Positions 41,807 through 50,732 of a DNA stretch of 64,000 nt are shown here, piece after piece; the stretch's first letter is position 1, and each line of letters opens with the position of its first letter. The stretch lies in contig NZ_FOAT01000005.1 of NCBI RefSeq assembly GCF_900109655.1, positions 64,001 through 128,000 of the forward strand, read 5' to 3'. The notes under the pieces were generated by a model, which worked only from the letters and a program-made list of their open reading frames with translations, did not search any database and was not told the origin of the DNA. Position numbers and translations under genes: made by a program. Source of the DNA: Hominimerdicola alba. GTDB taxonomy: Bacteria; Bacillota; Clostridia; Oscillospirales; Ruminococcaceae.

Positions 41807-42895
41807 TTGAGAAAAAGCAAGAAATCAGGCATAAACATCATGCGCTTCGATAATCTGAACGAACACACTGTCTACGCCATTGGCGGGATATCACTGCTTG
41901 TGTCGCACATAGCGTACCTGACTATTTTCTCGATATTGTCCGTCAAGCCGATGATATACTATAATATATTCAGCGTGACTTTTTATATAGGAATGCTCGT
42001 ACTGCTTTACAAAAGACCCTACCGCAAGCGCCTTGTGCTGGCAACGCTGGTGGAAGTAATGGTTCACTCCTGCCTTGGCTGTTATACAATGGGCTGGGAT
42101 ATGGGCTTTGGTACCATGCTGCTTTTCCTGATACCGATACCATTTTATCTGCCGCTGAGAAGGCTGATGACCCCGTATCTGTTCTCCCTTGTGCCATTTG
42201 CCCTGTATGTCGCCATAGCCGCACAGGTGAAGTTCAGAGCCCCCTCGGCTGAACTCTACACCTTCAAAGACCCGACGATAAACAACATCGTATACTTTAT
42301 AAACATATCCTTTGCGGCGCTGATACTACTTTATATATCATCGATATATATGTTCAGCCGCGAACTCATGCGGTTCAAGCTGACCAGCAAGAACGAGAGC
42401 CTGAAAAAACTGGCGACCATCGACCCCCTGACACAGCTTTTTAACCGCCGCGCCATGAACGAGTACCTCAAACTCGTCCAGCATAACTGCGAACGTTCGG
42501 GCAAAGGCTACGCAGTCTGTATCGGTGATATCGACGATTTCAAAAAGGTCAACGACAAGCACGGTCATTCCATGGGCGATGAAGTCCTCAGGCAGATAGC
42601 TTCGGTCATAGCCCATACCGTTCCCGCCGAAGGTTACGCCGCAAGATGGGGCGGCGAAGAGTTCCTGTTCATTATCCCAAACGCCGATGCTTCATGCGGC
42701 GCTGAACTTTCCGAAAAGATACGGGAAGATATCTACAAAAAGAATTTCAGATCCGATAACGGAAATTTCCGCGTAACGATCACCGTAGGCATCTGCCGCG
42801 GCAACCCCGGGGACGATATCGAAAAAGTGATATCCCTCGCCGACCATCGCCTATACCAGGGCAAACAAACAGGCAAAAACAAAACAGTAGTCTGA
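41807..42895 (+). CDS. Membrane-bound GGDEF diguanylate cyclase
   Basis: The 362-residue protein has six predicted membrane helices in its first 190 residues (a MASE-like sensor without a recognised name), then a GGDEF domain starting LATIDPLTQLFNRRAM, with the metal site GDIDDFKKVND and active-site loop WGGEEF. The inhibitory RxxD site five residues before the loop is absent. It would make cyclic di-GMP at the inner membrane face. Start TTG 41807 has AAAGGGG upstream; ATG 41843 is the alternative. It is monocistronic. Confidence 0.92.
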   Translation: MRKSKKSGINIMRFDNLNEHTVYAIGGISLLVSHIAYLTIFSILSVKPMIYYNIFSVTFYIGMLVLLYKRPYRKRLVLATLVEVMVHSCLGCYTMGWDMGFGTMLLFLIPIPFYLPLRRLMTPYLFSLVPFALYVAIAAQVKFRAPSAELYTFKDPTINNIVYFINISFAALILLYISSIYMFSRELMRFKLTSKNESLKKLATIDPLTQLFNRRAMNEYLKLVQHNCERSGKGYAVCIGDIDDFKKVNDKHGHSMGDEVLRQIASVIAHTVPAEGYAARWGGEEFLFIIPNADASCGAELSEKIREDIYKKNFRSDNGNFRVTITVGICRGNPGDDIEKVISLADHRLYQGKQTGKNKTVV

Positions 42896-42940
42896 CCCCG
42901 CTAACGTCAGGCTATTCAGGAAAAATATTATATCGCACGA

Positions 42941-43119
42941 ACTGCGGGATTCTCTGAGGGAAACCTTTTTGAAAAAGGGTCCTCCTCAAACGTCAGCTTT
43001 GCTGATGTTGACTCCTTTCCGAAAACTTTTATTTCTTTTTTTGTGGGGACAGTTGTACTAAAAAAGCGCAGTATTTAATCGTACTGCGCTTTCTTTATTA
43101 ATGTGTATGTCCCCGCCCC
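42941..43119. repeat. Palindromic repeat element, copy 2
   Basis: It matches the minus strand of copy 1 (ACTGCGGG at the start, AACCTTTTTGAAAAAGGGT, then CCTTTCCGAAAACTT). It ends with an inverted pair TGGGGACAG/TGTCCCCGC type (43053-43062 and 43108-43117). Its centre holds the terminator 43064-43091. Confidence 0.6.
43064..43091. terminator. Terminator between GGDEF gene and prfB
   Basis: Stem AAGCGCAGTA/TACTGCGCTT. On the minus strand TTTTTTA follows, on the plus strand TCTTTATT. It serves prfB best and possibly both convergent genes. Confidence 0.85.
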
Positions 43120-43140
43120 AAAAGCGGCTGTTCATTATTA

Positions 43141-44277
43141 TCAGTTCTTCTCGATTTTGCCGAGGGAGAGGGCTTTGAGGTAGGCATTTATAAAGCCGTC
43201 GAGGTCGCCGTCCATGACCGCCTTGACGTTGTTATACTCATAGCCTGTGCGGAGATCCTTAACAAGGGTATAGGGCATGAAGACATAGGAACGTATCTGT
43301 GAGCCCCATGCTATCTCCTTCTGAACGCCCTTGATATCCTCGATCTTTTCGAGATGCTCTCTCTCCTTGATCTCGATGAGCTTTGCTTTCAGCATTTTCA
43401 TAGCGTAGTCCTTGTTCTGGAACTGGGAACGCTGAGTCTGGCAGGCTGTCACGATACCGGTGGGCTTGTGTATCAGTCTTACCGCAGAGGAGGTCTTGTT
43501 GATGTGCTGTCCGCCCGCGCCGCTTGCACGGTATACTTCCATCTCGATATCCTCGGGTCTGATCTCAACTTCGATATTATCATCCAGTTCGGGCATAACC
43601 TCTACCGCAGAGAAAGATGTGTGTCTGCTTCCTGAGCTGTCAAAAGGCGATATGCGGACAAGTCTGTGGATGCCTGATTCGCTTTTCAGATATCCGTAAG
43701 CGTTTTCGCCCTCGATGAACATAGAGCAGCTCTTGATACCTGCGTCGCCGCCCTCAAGTATATCCATTATCTTCGCGCTGAAGCCATGGGAATCTGCCCA
43801 TTTGGTGTACATTCTGATAAGCATTTCCGTCCAGTCCTGAGCCTCAGTTCCGCCTGCACCGGCATGGAAATTCAGGATAGCATTGCTGTGGTCGTACTCG
43901 CCAGTCAGCAGAGTTTCCAGCGATGCCGCGTCAAGGTCAGCTTTCAGCTTGTCGAGCTCAGCCTTGATCTCCTCGACCAGCTCTGCCTGAGTATCCTCGT
44001 CCTCCTCGGCAGCCATCTCTATCATTACCTCGATATCATCGGCAGCACCGTTGAACTTGTTGTAACGCTCCACCTTGCCTTCAAGGTTTCTTGTCTGCTG
44101 CAGAACCACCTGCGATTTTTCGGGATCGTCCCAGAATCCGGGCTCTGCTGCCTTCTCGTGAAGCTCCTCGATCTTCTCGGCTGCATTTTCGATATCGTAT
44201 ACATCGTGCAGCTCCTTTATCATCGGACGGCAGGCTTCAAGCTCCGATCTAAGGTTCTCTAAAAAAACAACTGCCAT
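43141..44277 (-). CDS. prfB: Peptide chain release factor 2
   Basis: The 378-residue class I release factor has the RF2-type recognition tripeptide in VRISPFDSSGSRHTSF and the catalytic GGQ in SGAGGQHINKT. Start ATG 44277 (MAVVFLENLRSEL) has AAGGAG upstream. The whole gene is one open frame: the programmed frameshift near codon 25 that controls RF2 in many bacteria is absent. It has its own promoter. Confidence 0.96.
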   Translation of the reverse strand: MAVVFLENLRSELEACRPMIKELHDVYDIENAAEKIEELHEKAAEPGFWDDPEKSQVVLQQTRNLEGKVERYNKFNGAADDIEVMIEMAAEEDEDTQAELVEEIKAELDKLKADLDAASLETLLTGEYDHSNAILNFHAGAGGTEAQDWTEMLIRMYTKWADSHGFSAKIMDILEGGDAGIKSCSMFIEGENAYGYLKSESGIHRLVRISPFDSSGSRHTSFSAVEVMPELDDNIEVEIRPEDIEMEVYRASGAGGQHINKTSSAVRLIHKPTGIVTACQTQRSQFQNKDYAMKMLKAKLIEIKEREHLEKIEDIKGVQKEIAWGSQIRSYVFMPYTLVKDLRTGYEYNNVKAVMDGDLDGFINAYLKALSLGKIEKN

Positions 44278-44314
44278 TATCTTTACTCCTTCATAAAAAA
44301 ATACATACAAATAT

Positions 44315-44343
44315 ATTATATATCATTTTCGCGGAATTGTAAA
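44315..44343 (-). promoter_or_regulatory. Promoter of prfB
   Basis: TTTACA (44343-44338), 17 bases, TATAAT (44320-44315) on the minus strand, 38 bases upstream of the ATG. Confidence 0.75.
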
Positions 44344-44399
44344 GCCCCCAAGGCAATTTTTTTCATCCCATGCGGTAAAATACGCCAGAAACCGAAAAA

Positions 44400-44427
44400 C
44401 GGCTACAGCGCAATTGCGCCGCAGCCG
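44400..44427 (-). other. GC-rich near-palindrome upstream of prfB promoter
   Basis: Arms CGGCTACAGCGC/GCGCCGCAGCCG around AATT, followed on the minus strand by TTTTTCGGTTT. It could be a second terminator behind pfkA. The remaining part of 44428-44745 is AT-rich with nothing recognised. Confidence 0.5.
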
Positions 44428-44748
44428 CTTGTTTTTGGATGCGTCCGTGCTAATAACCCTGCACTATGACATATCCCCGCCTTTATAAAGCATACTTCCC
44501 CAAGTACACTTACATTATAACGTTTTCGGAGTTAGTTGTCAATGACCGCTCCGTTTACGTAATAGTTTTAACTTATATTTATTTGCTGTAAAAACAGAAC
44601 CTTTGGGAGAAAACACCACCCCACAACTGTTTATACTGCTCTTTTTTCAGGGCAGGAATAATGCAAAATGCACAAGTCGCACAGAGATCTTTTTCGTAAA
44701 CGGTTTCGTTTTTTCGCTCAAAGATTCACAATAAGTTTACAAATAAAA

Positions 44749-44771
44749 AAGGACAGCGAAAAACTGTCCTT
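44749..44771 (-). terminator. Terminator of pfkA
   Basis: Stem AAGGACAG/CTGTCCTT with a 7-base loop and TTTTTTATTTG after it on the minus strand. Confidence 0.88.
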
Positions 44772-44896
44772 TTGATATCATATATCGTGAGCTTTCAAGT
44801 GTACGAATTAACTTCTTACCGAATCATAAGAGATCTTAACATAAGGAAGAATCACCGACAGCACCACTGCTCTGTATATGTCTGAATTCTGTTTTA

Positions 44897-45859
44897 TCAG
44901 AACGCAGTTTCGTTCAGGATCTTGTAAAGCTCGTCCTCGAAGGGCTTCTTCATGGAAAGTGCTTCCTGGATATCAACGTCATATACCTTGTTATCCTTCA
45001 TGCCTACAACTCTGTTGCCGATGCCCTTTTCAAGCAGTTCAACAGCGTGATAACCCATCTGTGTAGCAACAACTCTGTCTCTTACTGTAGGAGAGCCGCC
45101 TCTCTGTACGTGACCCAGGATAGTTGCTCTTGTCTCAACGCCTGTCTTTTCGCTGATGATCTTAGTGATCTCGTCAGTCTTGCCAACGCCCTCAGCTACA
45201 ACTACAACGAAGTGGTTCTTGCCGTTCTTCATTGTGTTCTTGATCTTTTCGCAGATTGCGTCGATGTCATAATCCTCTTCGGGAGTGATAACGGCCTCAG
45301 CGCCAACAGCCAGACCAACGTTGATAGCTATGTAACCTGCATTTCTGCCCATTACCTCAACAACAGAGCATCTGTCGTGGGACTGTGCAGTATCCTTGAT
45401 CTTGTCGATCATTTCCATAGCGGTATTCATAGCGGTATCATAACCGATAGTATACTCAGTGCAGGAGATATCGTTATCGATAGTGCCGGGAAGACCTATG
45501 CAGGGGATACCCATTGCGGAAAGGTCAGCTGCACCTCTGAAAGAACCGTCGCCGCCGATAACTACTATACCGTCAAGACCGAGCTCCTTGCACTTGTCTC
45601 TGCCCTTTGCAACGCCTTCTTTTTCCCTGAATTCAGGACACCTTGCTGTGTAAAGACAGGTGCCGCCTCTCTGGATAATGCCTGATACAGATCTTGCGTT
45701 CATCTCAAAGACTTCACCGTTCAGCAGACCGTTGTAACCACGCTGGATACCAACTACTTCCATGCCCCTCTGAAGAGCTGCTCTGCAAACTGCTCTGACA
45801 GCTGCATTCATTCCGGGAGCATCGCCGCCGCTTGTAAGAACGCCGATTTTCTTTGCCAT
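44897..45859 (-). CDS. pfkA: 6-phosphofructokinase
   Basis: The 320-residue ATP-type phosphofructokinase is the committed step of glycolysis. It has the ATP loop GVLTSGGDAPGMNAAVRA (6-23), GGDGSFRGA (Gly at the ATP/PPi-discriminating position, so ATP-dependent), catalytic GLPGTIDNDI and TLGHVQRGG-like ILGHVQRGGSPT. Start ATG 45859 has GGAGG. Single gene; its promoter is embedded in a palindrome (45928-45964). Confidence 0.96.
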   Translation of the reverse strand: MAKKIGVLTSGGDAPGMNAAVRAVCRAALQRGMEVVGIQRGYNGLLNGEVFEMNARSVSGIIQRGGTCLYTARCPEFREKEGVAKGRDKCKELGLDGIVVIGGDGSFRGAADLSAMGIPCIGLPGTIDNDISCTEYTIGYDTAMNTAMEMIDKIKDTAQSHDRCSVVEVMGRNAGYIAINVGLAVGAEAVITPEEDYDIDAICEKIKNTMKNGKNHFVVVVAEGVGKTDEITKIISEKTGVETRATILGHVQRGGSPTVRDRVVATQMGYHAVELLEKGIGNRVVGMKDNKVYDVDIQEALSMKKPFEDELYKILNETAF

Positions 45860-45927
45860 AAAATATACCTCCAAATTCGGGCTGTTTGTCCATTATATGC
45901 CCTTTTCTTCTCATTTTTCCAAATCTA

Positions 45928-45964
45928 AGAATAACACAAAGCCCTCGGAATGTCAAGGGCTTTG
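45928..45964 (-). promoter_or_regulatory. pfkA promoter overlapping a palindrome/terminator
   Basis: TTGACA (45956-45951), 17 bases, TATTCT (45933-45928). The inverted repeat CAAAGCCCT/AGGGCTTTG (45937-45945 with 45956-45964) encloses the -35 box. It may also end the upstream pseudokinase transcript. Confidence 0.8.
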
Positions 45965-46041
45965 AGCACGTTTTCACATTTTTTCAAAAACGTTTTAGAT
46001 GAAGTTCATTATTTACTGCAATATTCCGAAAACGTTTGATA

Positions 46042-47973
46042 TCAGTAGAACACGACCCCGCCGTTGTTGTCGCCTCCACCGTTCTGATTGTCCGTAATTT
46101 CGGGCTGATTTGTGTTTCCGGGATTACCCGATGATACGGGAGGATCGGTATGGGGTGCCCATGGATCCTGTGTATCCACAGAGAGCTGAGGCTCTGTCGT
46201 GCTGCCGCTGACTGATGTGGAAGACTTGGTAGTAGTCTCGGGCGGTCTGCCAAGGCTGACCGTTACAGTGAGGATATCACCCTCTTCGATATTTATCCAG
46301 CCGCCTGCAGGTATACTGGTCTTGAACACTAAACCGTAAGGCACCGACTTGCTGTAATCTTCCGCAACACTGTACTTGATGTTCAGGCTGTCCAGCAAAC
46401 TGAGATAATCGCTCTTGGAATAATTCGAGCAGTCAGGTACTGGTATAACGGAAGGTCCTGCACATACTTCCAGCACCAGTTCATTCTTCCTCTTGGGGTC
46501 GTAATCCGTTCCCTCGGGGATGCTCTGGCTCTTTACATAGCCGCGATCAACATCGTCGGAGTAGTAGTACTTCGGCTTCAGGGTGAACTCGTCGCCCATT
46601 TTCTTTTCGACCTCGGTATAGTACAGACCGACTAAATTCGGCATTATCGAACCTCTGCCGTACTCGGTGTCATCATCATCAGATTTAGCAGCAGTGGTAG
46701 TTGTAGCTGTACCGTAATCATAGCTGTCCTCTGCCTCGCTGTCTGAAATTTCTTCCTCGGGAGCGCGGGATACCGCCGTTGAATTTGTATCGGGCGGAGC
46801 AAAAAGCTGTGTCATAAGATATATGCCTATAACCAACAGAACGCCCAGAACACAGAGTCCGACTATCGTAGCCAGTTTGCTGCTCTTCTTAGCAGCAGGT
46901 CTTCTGCGCTGATACTCTTCCTCTTCGTTCTCCTCATCACGGTAGCGTCTTTCCTCACGGGGAACGTGCTGTATCGGGATAGTCTGGGTTGAGCCCTTGG
47001 GGTGTTCTATCCTTGATGGCTGTTCAAACAAACCTGAGACAAGTTCGGTGACGGTCTGTGTTCTCTCCTCACCGCGCACAGCCATAGCCTGTGCCAGGGC
47101 ATCGGAGATATGCAGGGGTATACGCGGATTTATACGAGAAGCTTCCATCAGCGTATCGTTGTGTATCCTTGTATTGGCATCAAGGGGCATATTTCCCGTA
47201 AGTATGCGGTATATGACCGCAGCCACCGCATAGACGTCCGTCCATGTGCCCTGCCACTGCAGTGACGAATACTGTTCGGGTGCTGTATAGCCCGAATAGA
47301 ACTCAGGCATCATACCTGTGTTCGATGTCCTTATCGAGCTTATGCAGAAGCCCGTGAGCTTCAGCTCGCCATCGGTGGTGACTATTATATTCTCGGGGGA
47401 GATACCTCTGTGGATTATCCCCGCATTGTGGATTATATTCAGCGTAGTGAACAGGGGCACGAACAGCTTCTTTACCTGTTCCCATGTAAGGAAGCCCTTG
47501 TTCGACTGCAGGAATTTCTTCAGGGATACGCCTTCAACATATTCAAGTATCACGTAGGTCGTATTGTTCTCTGCAAACATATCCTTTGCCGTGACGATAT
47601 GAGTGAGGTTCCTCATTCTTGAAAGCACCTTGTTCATATCGGCAAATTCGGACATAAATGTCTTATACTTCGCCAGACAATCCCTGTTAACGTTCAGGGT
47701 CAGACCGTCGGGCGCTCTTTCACACAGTGTATCGGGCATATATTCACGACAGACGCACTTGCATTTGCCGACCATATCATAGCATATATACGAAGCACCC
47801 TCACCGTTATATGAGAGCATCTTACCTATGACATATCTGTTATCCAGCACTGTTCTGGGTGCCAGATAAGCCTGTAAATGGGGGATATCGTCCGTATAGC
47901 TGCAATAATGGCAGTGTCCGTCCGCTCCCAGCTCGTTCATGCAGCCCATGCACAGCTTGACACTCGGCTCCAT
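46042..47973 (-). CDS. PASTA-domain Ser/Thr pseudokinase with zinc-ribbon N terminus
   Basis: The 643-residue protein has a zinc ribbon C8xxC11...C21xxC24, a kinase-fold domain (about 40-315), a basic/acidic linker, one membrane helix (about 367-390), two PASTA-like extracellular repeats (about 435-570) and a Thr/Ser/Gly/Asn-rich tail. The kinase keeps APE (APEQY, 231-235) but has lost every catalytic motif: the beta-3 Lys is Arg76 (CREYMP), HRD is HRG (188-190) and DFG is TGF (207-209). It probably senses muropeptides and signals by binding rather than phosphorylation. ATG 47973 has AAGGAGG upstream; monocistronic. Confidence 0.88.
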   Translation of the reverse strand: MEPSVKLCMGCMNELGADGHCHYCSYTDDIPHLQAYLAPRTVLDNRYVIGKMLSYNGEGASYICYDMVGKCKCVCREYMPDTLCERAPDGLTLNVNRDCLAKYKTFMSEFADMNKVLSRMRNLTHIVTAKDMFAENNTTYVILEYVEGVSLKKFLQSNKGFLTWEQVKKLFVPLFTTLNIIHNAGIIHRGISPENIIVTTDGELKLTGFCISSIRTSNTGMMPEFYSGYTAPEQYSSLQWQGTWTDVYAVAAVIYRILTGNMPLDANTRIHNDTLMEASRINPRIPLHISDALAQAMAVRGEERTQTVTELVSGLFEQPSRIEHPKGSTQTIPIQHVPREERRYRDEENEEEEYQRRRPAAKKSSKLATIVGLCVLGVLLVIGIYLMTQLFAPPDTNSTAVSRAPEEEISDSEAEDSYDYGTATTTTAAKSDDDDTEYGRGSIMPNLVGLYYTEVEKKMGDEFTLKPKYYYSDDVDRGYVKSQSIPEGTDYDPKRKNELVLEVCAGPSVIPVPDCSNYSKSDYLSLLDSLNIKYSVAEDYSKSVPYGLVFKTSIPAGGWINIEEGDILTVTVSLGRPPETTTKSSTSVSGSTTEPQLSVDTQDPWAPHTDPPVSSGNPGNTNQPEITDNQNGGGDNNGGVVFY

Positions 47974-48062
47974 ACCGAACCTCCTTACTTAAAATCGACG
48001 TTCATCGCGCCGTTTACTTTCCCTTTCATTCCGTCCCGCGATAACCTCGGGACGCTTCAATA

Positions 48063-48091
48063 ATATTACCAACTTTTCGCATCAAAGTCAA
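48063..48091 (-). promoter_or_regulatory. Promoter of the pseudokinase gene
   Basis: TTGACT (48091-48086), 17 bases, TAATAT (48068-48063) on the minus strand, 90 bases upstream of the ATG. Confidence 0.72.
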
Positions 48092-48164
48092 GGGATTTTC
48101 CTTAACTGTACTTGTTGTGAAACAATTTGTATTCTTTCTGTAAGAACTGAATGTTTCTGCGTAA

Positions 48165-48998
48165 TCATCGTAACAGTTTCTTGTAAAATCTTCCAGTCAG
48201 CGATGACGGAAGCAGGAACATCACAAGCTGCGCGGCGGTAGTCACGGTGAAGTCCCACAGCCCAGAGAATCCCGAGCGGTATATCTTCCAGCGCACCGCT
48301 ATGAAGCTTCGAGTATTCGCCCAATTGCGCCGTCTATCGTAATTTCCGCCGTTTACACGGTATCTCACCAGCACCTTTGGGATATTTCTTCCCACAGCCC
48401 CGGCAGCCAGCATTCGCACCACGAAATCGTAGTCCTCACAGCGCCTTACCGTTGTATAGCCGCCTATTTTTTCCACCCATGACTTTTTATAAACCAGGGT
48501 GGGGTTATTGAAAGGATTTCTGCGCCTTGCATACTTCCTTATAGCGGAATCTCCCGCAGGAGTCTTCCTGACAGCTATCTCCTCACCGGTGTCGCTGTCA
48601 AATTCGCTTATATAAGCGCCCAGCATATCTACCCCGGGATGTTTCGCCATCATGTACATGGAGAGCTCACAGCGTTCGGGCAAAGCAATATCGTCCGAGT
48701 CCATCTTTACGATATACTCGTTCCTGCACATTTTAAGTCCTTCATTCGCACAGTGCCCCACACCCATATTTTGGGGCAGGCGCAGCACGCGGAAGCACTC
48801 ATGCTTCTGCTCATACTCACTGATAACGCTGTCCAGTTCCTTTGTCAGCGGACCGTCGCAGACCAGCACGAAATCATCAGACGCAAAGGTCTGCCCCAGC
48901 ATACTATCGATACATTCTTTAAGGAACTCAGGTCTTTCTCCCTTATACACAGACATAAGCACACTGTATTCGGGAAGCCTGACACCATCTTTCTCCAT
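48165..48998 (-). CDS. Family 2 glycosyltransferase
   Basis: The 277-residue GT-A enzyme has the N-terminal VLMSVYKGERPEFLKECIDSM, donor-binding Asp in LVCDGP, the metal motif KMDSDDIALPER and a C-terminal WxxRNxxRCEDYDF-like RRCEDYDFVVRML catalytic region. The end (DFTVTTAAQLVMFLLP) is a hydrophobic or amphipathic tail that may sit on the membrane. It probably builds a surface glycan; the sugar is unknown. GGAGG precedes ATG 48998. Single gene with its own promoter. Confidence 0.92.
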   Translation of the reverse strand: MEKDGVRLPEYSVLMSVYKGERPEFLKECIDSMLGQTFASDDFVLVCDGPLTKELDSVISEYEQKHECFRVLRLPQNMGVGHCANEGLKMCRNEYIVKMDSDDIALPERCELSMYMMAKHPGVDMLGAYISEFDSDTGEEIAVRKTPAGDSAIRKYARRRNPFNNPTLVYKKSWVEKIGGYTTVRRCEDYDFVVRMLAAGAVGRNIPKVLVRYRVNGGNYDRRRNWANTRSFIAVRWKIYRSGFSGLWDFTVTTAAQLVMFLLPSSLTGRFYKKLLR

Positions 48999-49031
48999 TT
49001 CTCACACCTCCGCGGTGTCACATATATAGTT

Positions 49032-49060
49032 ATTGTAACATTTTTCTTGGGTTTTGTCAA
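49032..49060 (-). promoter_or_regulatory. Promoter of the glycosyltransferase gene
   Basis: TTGACA (49060-49055), 17 bases, TACAAT (49037-49032). A small ACACC/GGTGT inverted repeat lies between it and the start. Confidence 0.78.
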
Positions 49061-49157
49061 CACAGCGGAAGAAAACCGCCAATGATCGGTATTTTTGGCG
49101 ATCTCAGCGTGATCGTCTTTTCCCGGACCTGCAATTGAGTTTCTTCATAAAATATAC

Positions 49158-49186
49158 TTGAAATGTCGCAATAAATGTGATACAAT
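49158..49186 (+). promoter_or_regulatory. Promoter of proC
   Basis: TTGAAA (49158-49163), 17 bases, TACAAT (49181-49186), 36 bases before ATG 49222. Confidence 0.75.
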
Positions 49187-49221
49187 AACAATATCTATTT
49201 TTTGAATGGAAGTGTGACAAA

Positions 49222-50025
49222 ATGAGTTATAAAGTAGGATTTATCGGCGCAGGCAATATGGGCAGCGCTATCATGAAAGGTATCGTAGGCAGCTCAATGA
49301 ACAGCGAAGTCGAGCTCTATGCTTATGACAGCTTCGAGGCTGCACAGGAAAGAGCTAAGGCTATAGGTGCTAAGGGCCTTGATAGTGAGGCTGACCTCAC
49401 CGCCACCTGCGATATCGTATTTCTTGCCATCAAGCCCCAGCAGCTTGACGAAGTTCTTGCTAAGATAAAGGGCGAAGTGACCAAGGATAAGGTGATAGTA
49501 TCCATCTGCGCAGGCGTAACAGACGATAATATCGCGTCAAAGACCATTGAGGGCGCAAAGGTAGTTATGGTAATGCCCAATACTCCTCTGCTGCTTGGCG
49601 AGGGTGCAACCGCACTGGCAAAGTCTGACAGCGTTACCGATGAAGAGTTCGCACTGGTTTGCAGGATATTCGGTTCATGCGGTATATATTCTGTACTGCC
49701 CAAGGATAAAATGAAAGAGGTCATAGCAATAAACGGCTCTTCTCCTGCTTTCATTTATCTGTATGCTCAGTGCTTTATCGACTACGCAAAGAGCGTTGGC
49801 ATTGATGAAAAGGCTGCTACCGATCTGTTCGCAAAGTCCCTGATAGGCTCTGCAAAGATGATAACCGACAGCGGCAAAACTCTCGATGAGCTTATAACCA
49901 TGGTATCCTCAAAGGGCGGTACAACTATCGCAGGTCTTGAAAAGCTGAGAGCAAACAACATCGAAAAGGCAGTAAAGGAATGCTGCGAAGCCTGCACAAA
50001 CAGGGCTTACGAGCTGGCAAAATAA
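49222..50025 (+). CDS. proC: Pyrroline-5-carboxylate reductase
   Basis: The 267-residue enzyme is the last step of proline synthesis (NAD(P)H-dependent). The Rossmann motif GFIGAGNMGSAI (6-17), VFLAIKPQQ, VMPNTP and the C-terminal GSSPAFIYL and SSKGGTTIAGL motifs are all intact. A downstream membrane protein gene follows after 53 bases on the same strand. Confidence 0.96.
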   Translation: MSYKVGFIGAGNMGSAIMKGIVGSSMNSEVELYAYDSFEAAQERAKAIGAKGLDSEADLTATCDIVFLAIKPQQLDEVLAKIKGEVTKDKVIVSICAGVTDDNIASKTIEGAKVVMVMPNTPLLLGEGATALAKSDSVTDEEFALVCRIFGSCGIYSVLPKDKMKEVIAINGSSPAFIYLYAQCFIDYAKSVGIDEKAATDLFAKSLIGSAKMITDSGKTLDELITMVSSKGGTTIAGLEKLRANNIEKAVKECCEACTNRAYELAK

Positions 50026-50078
50026 TACAGTCATAATCTTTAAGCAGTGGGCATAGTATTGTTATCGAGGTGATGATG

Positions 50079-50693
50079 ATGCAGACGAGCCCCTGCAGGA
50101 CAGACGAAAACAGAGCAAGATACAGCGCAGGCACATTCGCTTTTATGTGCGGTGCCATGCTGACAGGTGTGCTCATCGGCACGATGTGCTTCTGCCTTTC
50201 GGCTGATACACAGATAAACAGGCTGATCTCCCCATCGGGTGAGATGGAGCGCCTTTTGCAGACCGACCTCGGAAGTGTGATGGCGGGCTCTCTGCTGGGA
50301 AGCACTGTGTTTCTTCTGGGACTGGCAGCTGCGGGATTCTGCGCGGTGGGACAGCCCTTTGAAGTACTGCTCATCGTTCTGAGAGGCATGGGCACAGGTC
50401 ATAAGGCGGCACAGCTTTACAGTGCCGCGGGCAGAGGAGATATTCTCTATGCGGTGGGACTGTTCCTGCCGGGTGCAGTGATATCTGCGCTGGCACTGGC
50501 AGCGGCAGCAAGGGAGGCACTTAGCCTTTCAAACATCTACCTGCGGCTCACACTGTCAGGTGGACGTGGCTGCGACCCCTCGGGAGCTGTTAAGCTCTAC
50601 GGAGCAAAACTGCTGGTGGTAGAAGCCATGCTGGCTCTGGCGGCAGGTGCTGATACAATCTGCTGTTATTTGTTTATTGGAAAGCTTGTCTGA
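50079..50693 (+). CDS. SpoIIM/DUF95-like membrane protein
   Basis: The 204-residue polytopic protein has about five hydrophobic segments. The layout and the glycine-rich central helices (GSLLGSTVFLLGLAAAGFC, QPFEVLLIVLRGMGTGH) resemble the stage II sporulation protein M family, which acts in forespore engulfment in spore formers; similarity is loose. GAGG is 8 bases before ATG 50079, with two more ATGs directly ahead of it. No sporulation gene is adjacent, so the role is open. Confidence 0.6.
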   Translation: MQTSPCRTDENRARYSAGTFAFMCGAMLTGVLIGTMCFCLSADTQINRLISPSGEMERLLQTDLGSVMAGSLLGSTVFLLGLAAAGFCAVGQPFEVLLIVLRGMGTGHKAAQLYSAAGRGDILYAVGLFLPGAVISALALAAAAREALSLSNIYLRLTLSGGRGCDPSGAVKLYGAKLLVVEAMLALAAGADTICCYLFIGKLV

Positions 50694-50732
50694 CAGAAAG
50701 GTCTGTCAGTGATTAAAAACAAGGAGAGTAAA

